From Prosapia bicincta (lineage: Eukaryota > Arthropoda > Insecta > Hemiptera > Cercopidae): a stretch of DNA of 64,000 nucleotides. Below the pieces are notes generated by a model that was given only the letters and a program-made list of their open reading frames with translations, was not told the origin of the DNA and did no database searches. Shown here piece after piece: positions 12,575-24,264 of the stretch. The stretch's first letter is position 1. The number at the start of each line of letters is the position of its first letter. The stretch is from positions 47,847,842 through 47,911,841 of the forward strand of contig JBAIZL010000003.1 of assembly GCA_036971475.1 (NCBI GenBank), given 5' to 3'. A program made the translations under genes and the position numbers.

Positions 12575-13985
12575 GGGTTCCACTAACAGTGGTCTTACCA
12601 TAAACAATTAATATAGATAAATATACGTCTCCATTTGTAAATAAAATATAGTGAAAGGATTCATATACTTAGGCTAATAGAAATAAATACAAGAGCAATA
12701 AACAAACTAATTCTAGAGTACACTGATGGGACATTTATATAGTTTTAATAGTTATTTAGCAATGCGATAAGTTACTTAGTTTTGATAAAAAGAGAAATAT
12801 GTAATTTTTCGGGAATAAGTTTGAAACCTCGAAATTTAGCATTTAACAGATAGCAAAGATTTTCACTATATTTACGTAGATAAATTCAACTGCATTACTA
12901 TTTAAGTGCAAAACGTTCTAGTTAGACTCTCCTACGCCCGGTTAAATGTCGACGTCATACATCTATGTATATCTGAAGTACAATTCGACTCTATCAGTGG
13001 TTTATTCGTAATTGACTAACTATACCGTCTAGAGGCCACGAATATATAGTGACATAAGCACAATTAGAATAAATAACTTAAATAGTACTTACACAGTCTC
13101 CAAAAGTATTTAAGCTTCATATTTTTATTTTCAAACTGAAAAAAATATGATTCAAAATCTCTTTAGGAAACCATGGTAATGTAAATTAAGCGTTTTTTAA
13201 ATTGTTGTACGATTAAATAACTACTGTAACATAAATACTTTTTTATATTTTATATTTACATATTTAGTTTCTATTGAATTTTTGTAGGGTCGAAACCTTT
13301 TGAAAAATGTAGCGCATTGCCAATGTCCGTCTTCATATTGAAAATAAACCCCTATAGGCCTGATTCTCCCTGAGCAGCTCATCAATTAGGGTGAGGGATA
13401 GGCCTTACCTTCCCCTCAAATCCCTCGGGAGCTCCTAATATTCCATTGAATCTGGTTCTGGCCAGCGTCATCCAACATAAAACCGCAGTGACTGATGGCT
13501 ATCTGCATTATAAATGCTGACTAACTATCCTGCCACTGGATGTTCCCACGTTTACAAGGACGGATTTGCCTTGGGAGAGTCCAGTTCGAAAGGGGTTCCA
13601 GTGATTTACACGGAAATCACATTGAATATCAAGTGGTAACCATTTTTCATGTCACTGAAAGGCTTTCGAGTTGCACCGCTACAGCTAAGGTGGTTTTTCT
13701 TTTATCCTCAGCATTGCATGTTATTTCCTCTACATGACCACAAAAAATTGATCTTTTGTCCGGTGCAAAGAACCCATACTCCAAATTTCAACCAGAAATA
13801 AAGGGTTCTCTGGATATTGTGTCTCAGGACAGTCAGGCCTTGACTGCAACGAGCGTGCAGACAAGCACGCTAGAGCTGGTTGTAACCTTTGTCAAGATGG
13901 CAGTAGATAGGATCTGATGGTAAGATCTAGAGACCCTCCTTGTCTGTCCCCAGAACCAAATGGACCCCCTCGAACATAAGTTTAG
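12575..13985 (+). repeat. Repeat P, copy 3, with RNase H-like tail
   Basis: All P landmarks are present in order, from GGGTTCCACTAACAGTGGTC to CATCTGCATTATAAATGCTG (about 13520). The tail beyond 13535 has a frame starting YKDGFALGESSSKG, aligned with the YKDGS relic at 8.1 kb, then VTERLSSCTATAKVVFLLSS, which parallels SERLSTRIDTSKLVFLSTSE there. This supports common descent from a LINE RNase H segment. It is decayed. Confidence 0.7.
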
Positions 13986-14146
13986 TTACTAATCATGTTT
14001 ACACTCGCAGAGATTATTGTTAAATAAATGCTCTGGACTTGCGAGTCAGGTACAACTATTTATTTATACAGGCAACCTTGCAATAACGGGTACGTTTTCG
14101 TACTGCGTATTTATGTATGATTATAAAACATTTCATAAAACATTAA

Positions 14147-14303
14147 AATGGGTAACGTCAAAAAGAAAATGTTTTACAGTGATTGTAACTCCAGTAGTGG
14201 TTGGGGTGTTTCATTAGCATGAGTTGTTACAATTAAATATGTAACAGTTTGTAGTTGCTATGTTAATAATATTGTTTTCTAATTTTTTTTGACGTTACCC
14301 ATT
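14147..14303. mobile_element. Small MITE with 18-bp inverted termini
   Basis: AATGGGTAACGTCAAAAA at 14147-14164 is perfectly inverted at 14286-14303, giving a 157-bp element with no coding capacity. It sits just upstream of the truncated hAT tail and may mark the point where that element's 5' part was lost. I could not define a target duplication, so the superfamily is unknown. Confidence 0.65.
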
Positions 14304-15006
14304 CGAACAGGCATCCTTAACTTTGTACTTCATGAAAAATAAATATAGGAATCAGCTTGATGCGCAGTATGATTGCAGAGTAAATGTTTCAAGTATGGGA
14401 CCTAACATTTTTGAAATCATGAAGTCAAAGTACAGATTCAACTCATCTCACCGAAATCATTATTGTCAAGTTATGATATCTAGCAAATACATAATTATAA
14501 GTTTGATTATAATTATATGTATATAATGTAATTATACATAATTACATTTTTATTCAATAGTGTTTCTATGTTTGTCGCAATTAAAACTGACTAAATTTGA
14601 TTCTTGTGTTTACTTCATTAACTTTTTACTCCAAACAAATTATTAATGCTAAACACTTGTAAATATTTACAAACTTGCCTATAGTGACACTTAATTTTAT
14701 TTGTTGAGGACGGCCGTTTCGGGAGATGTGTCTCATTGTCAACTCGGACCGTAACATTAACATGTTCAATAAATTTCTTGAATATACTTGTAATAAACTT
14801 GTGGTAGCATCAAATTTACTTTTCAAAGGTAAGCACAGTCTCCGCCTTAATGAAAATGGGTAGGCAAACCATAAATTACTTACCAATAACTAATATATAA
14901 CTCAAATTACTATGTGTGTGGTCTAAAATTTACGTTTGAGAATTTGAGGGGCTCTTGTCAATGTAGCGACCGATGGGTCCTTAAAACAATTTGTTGGTAA
15001 CCACTG
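14304..15006 (+). mobile_element. hAT transposon, copy 2, 3' fragment
   Basis: Only the 3' part remains. The transposase C-terminus at 14320-14460 reads YFMKNKYRNQLDAQYD and MGPNIFEIMKSKYRFNSSH, collinear with the tails at 11.8 and 49.4 kb. The 3' untranslated part and the terminal TTGTTGGTAACCACTG (ending 15006) follow, then the shared flank GCCTACACGCCTACG. The 3' region is expanded relative to copy 1 around 14480-14560 (TA-rich). Confidence 0.8.
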
Positions 15007-15265
15007 GCCTACACGCCTACGTTTACTTTATAGAAAAGTAATTTAAGGTAATGTAATACTGAGAGTAAGGTTTTCTAGTGATATCTTTTGTATTTATTCA
15101 GTTATAGCAACCATTTCTTTACATTCCAGATGACCTATTACCTTCGTGTACTTATTTGTGTGTTTATAAATAAATATATATATATATATGAAAGAGAGAG
15201 AAAATAATGGTTTCCACTAAAAATGCTTTTAACATAAACAATTATTTCCAAATTACAAACAATAT
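15007..15265. repeat. Module T copy followed by start of a truncated repeat P
   Basis: 15007-15170 matches the flank after hAT copy 1. It includes AGTTATAGCAACC at 15100-15112, a second uninterrupted version of the LINE target. After TA and GA tracts, 15205-15245 matches the beginning of repeat P (GGTTTCCACTAAAAATGC, ATAAACAATTA), then homology ends. Confidence 0.7.
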
Positions 15266-15865
15266 GAAGCCCTTATAAAAAATCGTTTGATATAATAAAT
15301 TACAAAACAAGACGTTTTGTAGAAAATTTCTGCTGCTATGTACAATTAACAAATTCTATTTAAGACAAGATTTATAAAAACAATAACGCCAATAACTACG
15401 GGCTAAGTAGTTTGTCACAGTTGTGCATAATACAAATACAATCAGCAAACTTGCACATTCAAGGATACAGCCCTTAGGGAGGCCACCCTTCTCTTTACAC
15501 GTATATTTGGAGGGTTCTGTAGTGTCATAATTCTAATTATTGTAGTGTTTTGAAATTATTCGCAGTATTTTGGTTTAACTAGAATGTCTAAATGCCGCAA
15601 TAGTTTGTATTGAATAACAGTTAAACGCGTTGGTTCAAACCTTAAGAAAATTTATTCTAAAAATCCCTTCCGCTGAAGATGTTTATAAATAGAGGAAGGA
15701 AGCAGTGTAAAGTTGTATAAAAGTAAAGAGGCAAATAGCAACATACCTTAAAGCCTTGTCCACTCATACCATGGAGTCCTGAGGGAAGATGGTATGTTAC
15801 TCAAGTTGCGGTGTCCATCCCCACTATCTGCCGGGCTCTTGGGATGGTTCTGTAAAATGTACAAC
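15265..15865. other. No recognisable feature
   Basis: AT-rich; no domain, RNA or repeat identified. 15780-15860 is locally GC-richer without a clear frame. Confidence 0.4.
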
Positions 15866-16160
15866 ATTTCTTGTAATATACATCATCCCCATCTCTGACA
15901 TGAGGGAAGTTCTATAGTTAGTAGCATGACTTAGGCCTACGTGATAGTGTTTACCTTGTCATATGTGAAGCTTAGAATTATTTAGTAATTTTTATTGTCA
16001 GACATAAGAAAAGGTTTGTTAAAATGTGAAGTAATTTTGCTTTAGTTTCTCCCAATTCCCTCTATTAGTTCGCAATTTCCTTGTATATATCTTGTTCAAA
16101 TTTTCAATCGTTGTTAAAATAATTTTTATTTATCCATTCAAGGGTAGCCACATACTCGTA
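15866..16160 (+). repeat. Direct duplication, left copy
   Basis: Pairs with 17035-17325. Shared runs include GTTAGTAGCATGACTTAGG, GTGAAGCTTAGAA, TATTTAGTAATTTTTATTGT and TTCAAATTTTCAATCGTT. The copies are diverged by small indels and are separated by about 870 bp of unrelated sequence. No reading frame is conserved between them. Confidence 0.85.
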
Positions 16161-17035
16161 TTTTTAAAATGTCGCACCTACGGTTAGTATAAATAAAATG
16201 TTATAAGGATGGGTAGTACACAAGCGCACACACATTTTACATGGGTAATCTGGCTCTACTACTTATGTTACAGTGACCTTGAAGCAATGTCTTTGGAGGG
16301 CGTAATACCTAATTGAACAAAAATTTGTACTAGAATCATCATTTAACCCATAATACCATTTACTCGCATTATTCTTGGTAAATATATCGGACGACGTAGA
16401 TTTAGGTGACAGCAGAAAGATATTGCTCTAGCCGTGGAGGTAGAGAAATGGTTATTCTACGAATTAAATGATTTCTGCTTGCTCTAATTACTGTCGCTAG
16501 GGCAATAAATAAATATAAATTTCAATTATTCTTCAGTCAATCGCAGTCAAATTGGCGTCGCACATCTGCAATCTTGTATGACCTTATTGCTTTATTTTTA
16601 TTAATACAATATTAATTTATTTTATAACTGTCATCTAATTTGAGGCAAATGGTAGGCTTTGGTGTTTGGTGTTGATGTACCGTTTGTTACCTTGTGTAAA
16701 AGTAAAATGTCGTCTCCATATATACGATAGTATATTATTTTGTCTGTATGTTTGTTGTTCTGCAGGACGTATTGCTATTGGATGTGGTGGATTAATATTT
16801 CAGCTAGGCTGTCTGAGATGTGGAATCCCATTGGCAGGCCATCGGTTTATATATAGAAATATATGTTATGATTCTGATGATTTCTTAGAAGGGTTTATGA
16901 TTATTTGTTTATTTAAATCTTGTTTATTTAAATCTTGTTTATTTCTAACTGGCTGTGTATATATATATATATAGGACTTACAAATAATTTAACAACTGCC
17001 CTATTTCCGAATAAACAACTTATAATTTAGTTATC
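16160..17035. other. Spacer between duplicated copies
   Basis: A 102-codon frame at 16666-16974 ends in translated (TA)n and a short LFKSCLFKSCLF duplication. It resembles no family I know and I do not call it a gene. Confidence 0.35.
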
Positions 17036-17325
17036 TTATAGTATACATCATCATGTCACCGTATCTGGCATGAGGGAAGTTATATAGTTAGTAGCATGAC
17101 TTAGGTCTTCATGTTTACCTTGTTATATGTGAAGCTTAGAAGTATTTAGTAATTTTTATTGTCAGACTTAAGAAAAGGTTTGTCAAAATGTGAGGTTATT
17201 TTGCTTTTGTTTTCTCCAATTCCTTCTATTAGTTTGCACACTCCTTGTATATATCTTGTTCAAATTTTCAATCGTTAAAATAGTTTTTATTTATTCACTC
17301 AAAATTAGCCATATATTTTAAAACT
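17035..17325 (+). repeat. Direct duplication, right copy
   Basis: Right partner of the 15866-16160 repeat; see that entry for shared landmarks. Nothing is recognised in the roughly 700 bp that follow. Confidence 0.85.
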
Positions 17326-18039
17326 ATGGTTCGTTAAATGTAAAACAAGAAGAAGAGGAAATTCAGGAAATATTAGAAAATTAGCAAGTATTATCCTCAC
17401 ACCGACCATTGAGTGTTTCAGGACGTTTCAATGTGCATTACAATATTTATTAAATCATTTAAGATTTAAAAGCGTACAAACACATGCATATCTTTAAGTG
17501 GGTCGGCAGTGGATCACAATCAATAATATTCATTGAGATAACAAACTCTTTGACGAGCTTTGGGGTGAATTCCATTGCAAGATATCGATTGCAAACTTCC
17601 ATATACTACTTCCACGATACTAAAATGCACAGAATGATAATTTGAAGAAAACACTCTCTTAGTACCACATTTTCAAACGAACTAAAATGTATAAAATAAT
17701 TTGGAATGTGTGGGAGTGTAAAGAGTAAGTTTTTAATGTCCAGATGAACATTCAATGGGGAAACGTGGTTCCCATCCTATAGATTATAGTATAAGGAATC
17801 GGTCAGTAAATGCGACCCACGTTTTCTTTACTGAATTTTTCATATGGCCATTACAAATTTACACTCCCAGAAATTTTAAATCGTTTAAAAATGTTTACTT
17901 CGCTTAAAAACAAGGAGCTAAGAAAGTTTTTTTCTTCAAATACAAAAGAGATGAAAAATGTAAGATTATATGATTATAAGTGACGCAAAAAAATGACTCA
18001 ATCGTTGAAATTATTTCAAAATAAGATTTAAAATAAGCA

Positions 18040-18520
18040 TAATGCCTAGGGCCATGTGTTGGGGGACACTATCCAAGTTATGTGTTCCAAAATCGAAAAA
18101 ATGAAACATTATGTAGTAGCCTGAAAAAAATTTGGACTTCTCTGAAATCGAAACAGGGAGGCAATGATTTGGTGGTTAACATCGGTGATAACTGCAAAAA
18201 GTACAGTTTCGTTTTAAATATAAACGCAATAATCAGTCACAAAGATTGAGGTTTGTAACGCGGAAAAATTTGGAATGTTTTCAACCTAACGAAGTCGCCA
18301 GAGACATACATATCGCTCCTCTTCCGTATATGTCCGCCCATTACAGGGGGACAATGGTTGTTAACAAAAACCTAATAATATGCTCCGTAAAAGTCCGTTT
18401 CTAAGCAACAATTTTAAATTTCGTTTTTGTTATTATTGGTTTATTGAATCACTAACAGATGGCGTTTCAGCACGATATCCCACCAAATTAAGTATTTCAA
18501 ACATAGAGCCCCTTACTCAC
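18040..18520 (+). repeat. Diverged direct duplication, left copy
   Basis: Aligns by eye with 20810-21265. Shared landmarks include ATCGAAA, CTGCAAAAAGTAC versus CTACAAAAAGTAC, CATTACAGG, CGTTTCTAAGCAACAATT and TTCATTGAATCACTA-type sequence, all in the same order. No coding frame is shared. Confidence 0.75.
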
Positions 18521-18849
18521 ATATTAAATACTTGACAAATAAACGACATAAGTAAATTATAAACAAAACATACATAAAAACCGAAACATAAATTTATCAA
18601 CATAATAGATATAAAAACATATTTAAAATAATATGTGCTAGGCTAAAAATTTATAAAAACCTATATATGTATCTATAGTTTTAAAAACAAGATTTGCAAT
18701 ATAAATATATTGTACTTTGCATCAAATTACGTCTGTCTTATAAACAAAAAGCACTTTTGTTTCTTTTGAAAAGAGTTTTGTTTAAACAATCTTATCGTTT
18801 TTTACAAATGTAAAATTTAAAAGTTAATAACGAAAATCTTATAGCCCTA

Positions 18850-19200
18850 ATGTACTTCAGGTCCGTGTCAGCAACTGAAACATGCCCAAAATGTCTTATC
18901 AGCGGTGTAATTGTGCATTTAGAATTATGTGTGCTGTTGATTCAACAAAATTACTTCCGTCACGATCATTCGCACAGTTTTACCGACAGAGAAACACTTG
19001 TGACTGTATTCAATGTTTTCATCATAGAAGGTTGCCTCAGCCTTCATTGGCCTCCTCTGGCCTTCTTAAAACTCTTAAAGCTTAGAGATTTTTCTGAAAA
19101 GAAAATTGGTTCACCAAGAAAATAATGTTGAGTCGTTGCTCAATAATTTCGTCAATATCCATTTCGGCGAACAGTAAAAACACACACCAGCAATAAACTA
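18850..19200. other. Two overlapping frames of unclear status
   Basis: On the plus strand, 91- and 67-codon frames overlap (18850-19125 and 18882-19085). On the minus strand, a short frame beginning about 19162 reads MDIDEIIEQRLNIIFLVNQF and is followed by TTTTCTTTTCAG, which looks like a splice acceptor. The region is less AT-rich than its neighbours. None of these products is recognised, so this is only a weak candidate for a host exon or an old element. Confidence 0.25.
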
Positions 19201-20388
19201 AGCAATTACATCAATACACAGAGCTCAGCTGACAGCTCATTAGATCTCGGCCTATTAAATCGGACCACAGCCGATATATTTCATCAGATCTGTGTGTTTA
19301 TTGGTTTCTGTGTGTATCTAAAGGTGGTTTTCTCGCTTTAAAACAGAAAATTATGTTATAATTATTTCTAGCTTAATCGAAATAGTTATAGATAAAAGAA
19401 AATTTCGATTGTAAACTTTAAAATCTAACAGCTACTGTGTATAGAAATAATTGCTTGCTTTCTGCCAACGTTTACGCCTTGCATGCAATGCTGCAGTATA
19501 ATAGCACCTGACTGCATTACCACAGTGGGGATATGCAATCACGCAGTTACTATTAGAGATTGGGATCTATGCACGTGTTACTAAAACGTAATGCATTGTG
19601 CAGTGTATTCACTGATATTGAGGATAACCCGAAACATCGAGACGCGTACCCCAAAAAAGTATGATTGTGAGTTCATGTTTAGCTATTTATTAATCACTTG
19701 CTCAAATATTACTTATGTCTTATATCCACGAGACAACCGCTGTAACAAAGTGTGGAGTGTGATCGAACTTCTACAGAAGCCTTGTATATTTAATATTTCT
19801 TTGTACTTTCTGAAACGAGTATATAACTTTTACTCTGAGGACTTGTGATCACATTTTCTCAAACTGTGACTAACTTAAAGCGTTAGAATAACGTAAAATG
19901 AAGCTTAATTAGAAACATCTCGCCATAGATGCATACGTTAGCTACGAGAGTGGGTTACTGGCTGCGTTACCGCGACATACATACTCAGTCTGAGGACTAT
20001 GCCCGGCTTAGGTTTATCTCGTTGCAATACACGTACATATGCAGTCGCAACCAATAGGCCTATTCATTACGTTTTTATATTCGCTGAATGTTTAATAAAA
20101 GTGCTTAGGTTTGTAAAATGCAAGCAGAATAAGAATATCCAGTAAAGTTAAAAAAACTTTAAATATAAGAGAATCTGCGCTTTTGTGGTGATAGGATTGG
20201 ATAAGACCTATTATTAAGATTATATAGCGAATTGTTTGGGGCTTTCATAACAAAAGGGTTAGGTTTATATTAGTCTATGTTTAATTATGAATTATTCTAG
20301 CTTGTCCGTGTGTTGTATTATATTATAGAGTAATTGTTTGAATAAAAGTATTCATGTTATAAATAATTAAAATGTAGCTGGTACGAGT
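19200..20388. other. No supported gene
   Basis: An 85-codon frame at 19591-19848 (+) shows no domain. I see no repeat partner elsewhere in the window. Confidence 0.35.
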
Positions 20389-20411
20389 ATCTCTCTCTCT
20401 CTCTCTCTCTT

Positions 20412-20495
<84 letters not shown>

Positions 20496-20506
20496 CCTCT
20501 CTCTCA
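20389..20506. repeat. (CT)n microsatellite
   Basis: CT dinucleotides with scattered CTTT and CCCT interruptions. Confidence 0.95.
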
Positions 20507-20809
20507 TAACATATGGTGATATGTTAATGAATTGTAAATATTTCAAATACGGCAGTAGTATTAATTTATATAATTTTCACGGATAAAATAAGTATTAGCT
20601 TCTCCAGGGAAAACAATGATATAACAAAATATACATATATAGGGTAAATACAATGTATTGTGTATGAAATACGAGTCTTTCGTGCATGAGTTTCATGGTA
20701 ACATCTTTTTAAAGCTTTTTAAAATTTTTCCTATGTAGCATTACTATATGAATATAGAGTAGCTTATGTTTATTACCAAAACAAATTTAATATAAGTAAA
20801 ATGTCTAAA

Positions 20810-21265
20810 ATCATGTGCCGTGTTGTGAGGCGCTATCTAAATTTTACTTCTAAAGCGGAAAAGTTTAACATTTTTTGGGGACTGTAAAACGTATTTGGAG
20901 GTGTCTGGAATCGAAATAGGAACGATTTTATTTATTGATATAAAGCGAAGATAACTACAAAAAGTACGGTTTGTTTTATAAATATAAACACAATAGTTTT
21001 ACACAAAATGTGGAAAGTTTTCACCTAACGTAGTCATCCTTACACAGGCGCCACGCTTAGGGACAGATGTATGACTCATCTTCCGTACATCTACGCCCAT
21101 TACAGGAAAATAATGGGTGTTAACCCAAACATAATAATATGTTGGGCAAAAAGTTCGTTTCTAAGCAACAATTATAAATTTAGGTTTTCTTTTTAGTAGT
21201 TCATTGAATCACTATCAGACTGCGCTTCTACATGATTTCGCGCGACATTAAGTATTAAAAAGCTA
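20810..21265 (+). repeat. Diverged direct duplication, right copy
   Basis: Partner of 18040-18520. The interval 21265-22340 after it has no recognised gene or repeat; 22010-22050 has short CA and GCACA runs only. Confidence 0.75.
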
Positions 21266-22340
21266 TTATGTAACATATCAAATGGCATGAATATATTTTC
21301 AATATTACATACGTAAAATACGTATACAAGGAATTAAAACTGACTATACAGTATAAATTCAGATATAAATTTAGGTAACTCAACAAAATTTATGTTACAC
21401 TTGAAATTTATAAAGCACCACTATCCAAGACGTCAAAAACTGGATTTATAATACAAGTTAGTTACAATCCAAATTGTAAGTCTCTTCTAAAATAAAGAAG
21501 AATTTTGAGAAGATATTTGTTTCGAAACTCTCTACTATTTACCGTCTGCAAATGTAAAACATTTACAGAGATACTCACGCACACACACATGCACGCTCAC
21601 TCAGGAGTAAGTTGGGTAGATAAATACTCCTGAATGATCTTTCTTCCATTCCCATAAACCAGGATTTTCGTCTGCTCAGGACTAAATGTATAGTTTTATT
21701 ATAACATAAATTTAAGAAATTTAATAGTATGTAACAAATATTTACTTCAAGAAATTTCCAGTTATACCAAAGCAAACTTGTACCACGATCTTATTGCAGA
21801 TCAATTGAGCTGGTATAGCCCGATGTTTGCGTTGGTTTATCCCTGTCCTTATCCCCTCCTCCAACTACCTTAGTCCTTCCAGGACGAATATATTGATTTC
21901 TTGCAAATATTTGGAAAATTATTTTGCGTTCGACAATTCAATGTCCCCATTTAGTCTCTTTTCCATCGTTGCATTACGGCGTTGGGAAAAGTAAACGTCG
22001 AAACGCACAAGTGAAGTAAACGTTCGCACGCACAAACACACACAAGGAAACGATATTGAAGTGACGTTTTAAAAATTAATAGAACCCCAGAATCGTTTGC
22101 AGTTAATTCAAAGGAAACAGGCGTAAAATGCAGCCCCTAAACAACCATGGATATGCTTTGCATATTTAGCGCCGTCTAGACTCGTATTGCTATACAACAC
22201 ATGACCAAATTAATATATATAATTATAGAACCATTTCATTTCAATATTTTACCTTACCACAAAACATACAGGGAGTGTTTTTTTCGGTTTTTTTTAATTT
22301 CAATTAGTACTGACATAACAAGACTGTTATATTTAGGGTC

Positions 22341-22347
22341 CCTCTCA

Positions 22348-22430
<83 letters not shown>

Positions 22431-22447
22431 GTATAAATATATATACA

Positions 22448-22514
<67 letters not shown>

Positions 22515-22575
22515 TATATTTATACATATATATGTGTGTGTGTCTGTGTGTTTGTTTTTTTGTGTATGTGTGTCT
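22341..22575. repeat. Compound microsatellite (CT)n(CA)n(TA)n(TG)n
   Basis: CT, CA and TA tracts follow each other with short interruptions and end in a TG run. Open frames of up to 142 codons across it on both strands are translated repeat and are not called. Confidence 0.95.
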
Positions 22576-22960
22576 TTTCACCAACATTTTGACAAAATAT
22601 TATTTAAAGGAGTCGTGGAGACGCTTTGACGAGTCCCCATTCGCTGCCCTTTGCACTAATGTACAATTCACGACAATGCATGACTACTACCTGCACGTGG
22701 TTTGGAGGAAGCTGGGTTGCATGAAGAGAGGCCACAGACCCATTGGGCTCCAATGCAAATTTGCTGAGAATGAGAGTTTTTAGACGGATAAATGGAGCGC
22801 AACTATATCGTCAAGTTACTTCTATTAACAAATGGTTTCAGGTTAGGCGCCTTCACAAAACGTTTGATTCAACAGAATGACCCCTTTAGATTCTATAAAC
22901 AAATCGACACCACGCCCCAGCGAAGGTGTAATTAAGACTTGTATCTCCTGCCAATATATT
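22565..22960 (+). repeat. Direct duplication after microsatellite, copy 1
   Basis: Pairs with 23655-24130. Both follow a TG tract and start with CATTTTGACAAAATAT. Shared runs include GACGCTTTGAC, GAGTCCCCATT-like sequence, TGCATGACTACTACCTGCA, CCATTGGGCTCCAATGCAA and GGTTTCAGGTTAGGCGCCTT. Copy 2 has about 85 extra bases near 23730-23820. The composition is less AT-rich than the surroundings. An earlier coding origin is possible but no frame is common to both. Confidence 0.9.
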
Positions 22961-22989
22961 CAGTATTTTGTATTATGAAATTCACAATT

Positions 22990-23330
22990 AAGGCTTAGCC
23001 AAAATCCAAATCAATGAATTACAAATGGCTGCACCAGACTACAGAATTACTTTTGCGTACATAGACTACCTAAGGTAAATGCTTCAAGTGCCTAATAAAC
23101 AATATAATACAATAAGTTATCATTATATGTAGCAATTATCAAAGTCTTTATCTTTCTTAAAGCACCACTATAGCTTATAATCTATTTATAAGTAATATTA
23201 TAAAAACAACAGGATTTAATTCACTATACATACAAGTGTCAGGAAAACTACAAGCTGTCTTCTTTATAGCGTGCTAACGTTACTTGTGAAATTTAAATAT
23301 TTCTTCTTATATGGTTCATGTATAAAACAT
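22990..23330 (-). repeat. Dispersed repeat, inverted relative to 5.25-5.51 kb
   Basis: See the 5128-5510 entry. 22995-23275 is inverted and 23280-23330 direct with respect to that locus. Confidence 0.6.
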
Positions 23331-23372
23331 ATAAGATATGGTTTAGGCCTATATCTTACATTATTGTAATTT

Positions 23373-23422
23373 CCATTCCTGATGATGTTCGTACTGTTTA
23401 CCAACGAAAAGCTTTGAATATA
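23373..23422 (+). ncRNA. Hammerhead-like motif, family A
   Basis: CTGATGA starts at 23379; a stem II hairpin follows (GTTCG/CCAAC, one mismatch), then GAAA (23406-23409). The palindrome AAGCTT and a T, the expected cleavage residue, come next, followed by GAAT, which pairs with ATTC just before CTGATGA as stem I. This matches the type I hammerhead core with a dimer-forming stem III known from Penelope-like elements. Activity is inferred only. Confidence 0.5.
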
Positions 23423-23485
23423 AAATAATAAATATTCTTGTATTTGAATAACCTATGTTGTTTTAAATTATTAAACAATAAAACT

Positions 23486-23486
<1 letters not shown>

Positions 23487-23551
<65 letters not shown>

Positions 23552-23557
23552 TTGTGC

Positions 23558-23650
<93 letters not shown>
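23487..23650. repeat. Compound microsatellite (TA)n(TG)n(TA)n(TG)n
   Basis: Alternating TA and TG tracts. The five or so open frames of 60-100 codons over it are translated repeat. Confidence 0.95.
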
Positions 23651-23651
<1 letters not shown>

Positions 23652-23654
23652 ATA

Positions 23655-24145
23655 AACATTTTGACAAAATATGTACAGGATCCCGGAGACGCTTTGACAA
23701 GTCCCCATTAGCTGCCCTTTGCATTAACGTACTTGTTGTGCTTTAATATATATTGGATATGGCGGGCATATGCGGTGTAACTCTTATTGTGGCTACAATA
23801 TTTTCATCCTTGCCCCGGTTCCACGACAATGCATGACTACTACCTGCATGTGGTTTGTAGGATGCTGGGTAGCATGAAGAGAGATCCCATACCCATTGGG
23901 CTCCAATGCAAATTTGCTGAGAATGAGAGATTTTAGACGGATAAATGGAGCGCAACTATCTCGACAAGTTACTTCTAAGGCTTCTATTAACAAATGGTTT
24001 CAGGTTAGGCGCCTTCACAAAGGTTTCAATTCAACACAATGACCCCATTAGATTCTATATCCATCTCGACACCACTTCCCACAGATGGGGCAATAAAGAC
24101 TTGTATCTCCTGTCAATGTATTCAAGAACACTGAATAATGGATAA
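23655..24145 (+). repeat. Direct duplication after microsatellite, copy 2
   Basis: Partner of 22565-22960. Together with the preceding TG tracts, this suggests that microsatellite plus flank were duplicated as one unit. Confidence 0.9.
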
Positions 24146-24264
24146 ATCTTTTTTGGCATATCTGTGGTTAGGAAACAAAAGGTTAATCGCCACAGCGCGC
24201 TAACACCACTCGTCACTAATCCTGAGGCAAGTGCATTATGTTTATCTCAGCAAACATGGGTTTT

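Noticed and set aside
22201..22629. 142-codon frame and its antisense frames
   Set aside because: Mostly translated CT, CA and TA runs ([18 protein letters not shown]).
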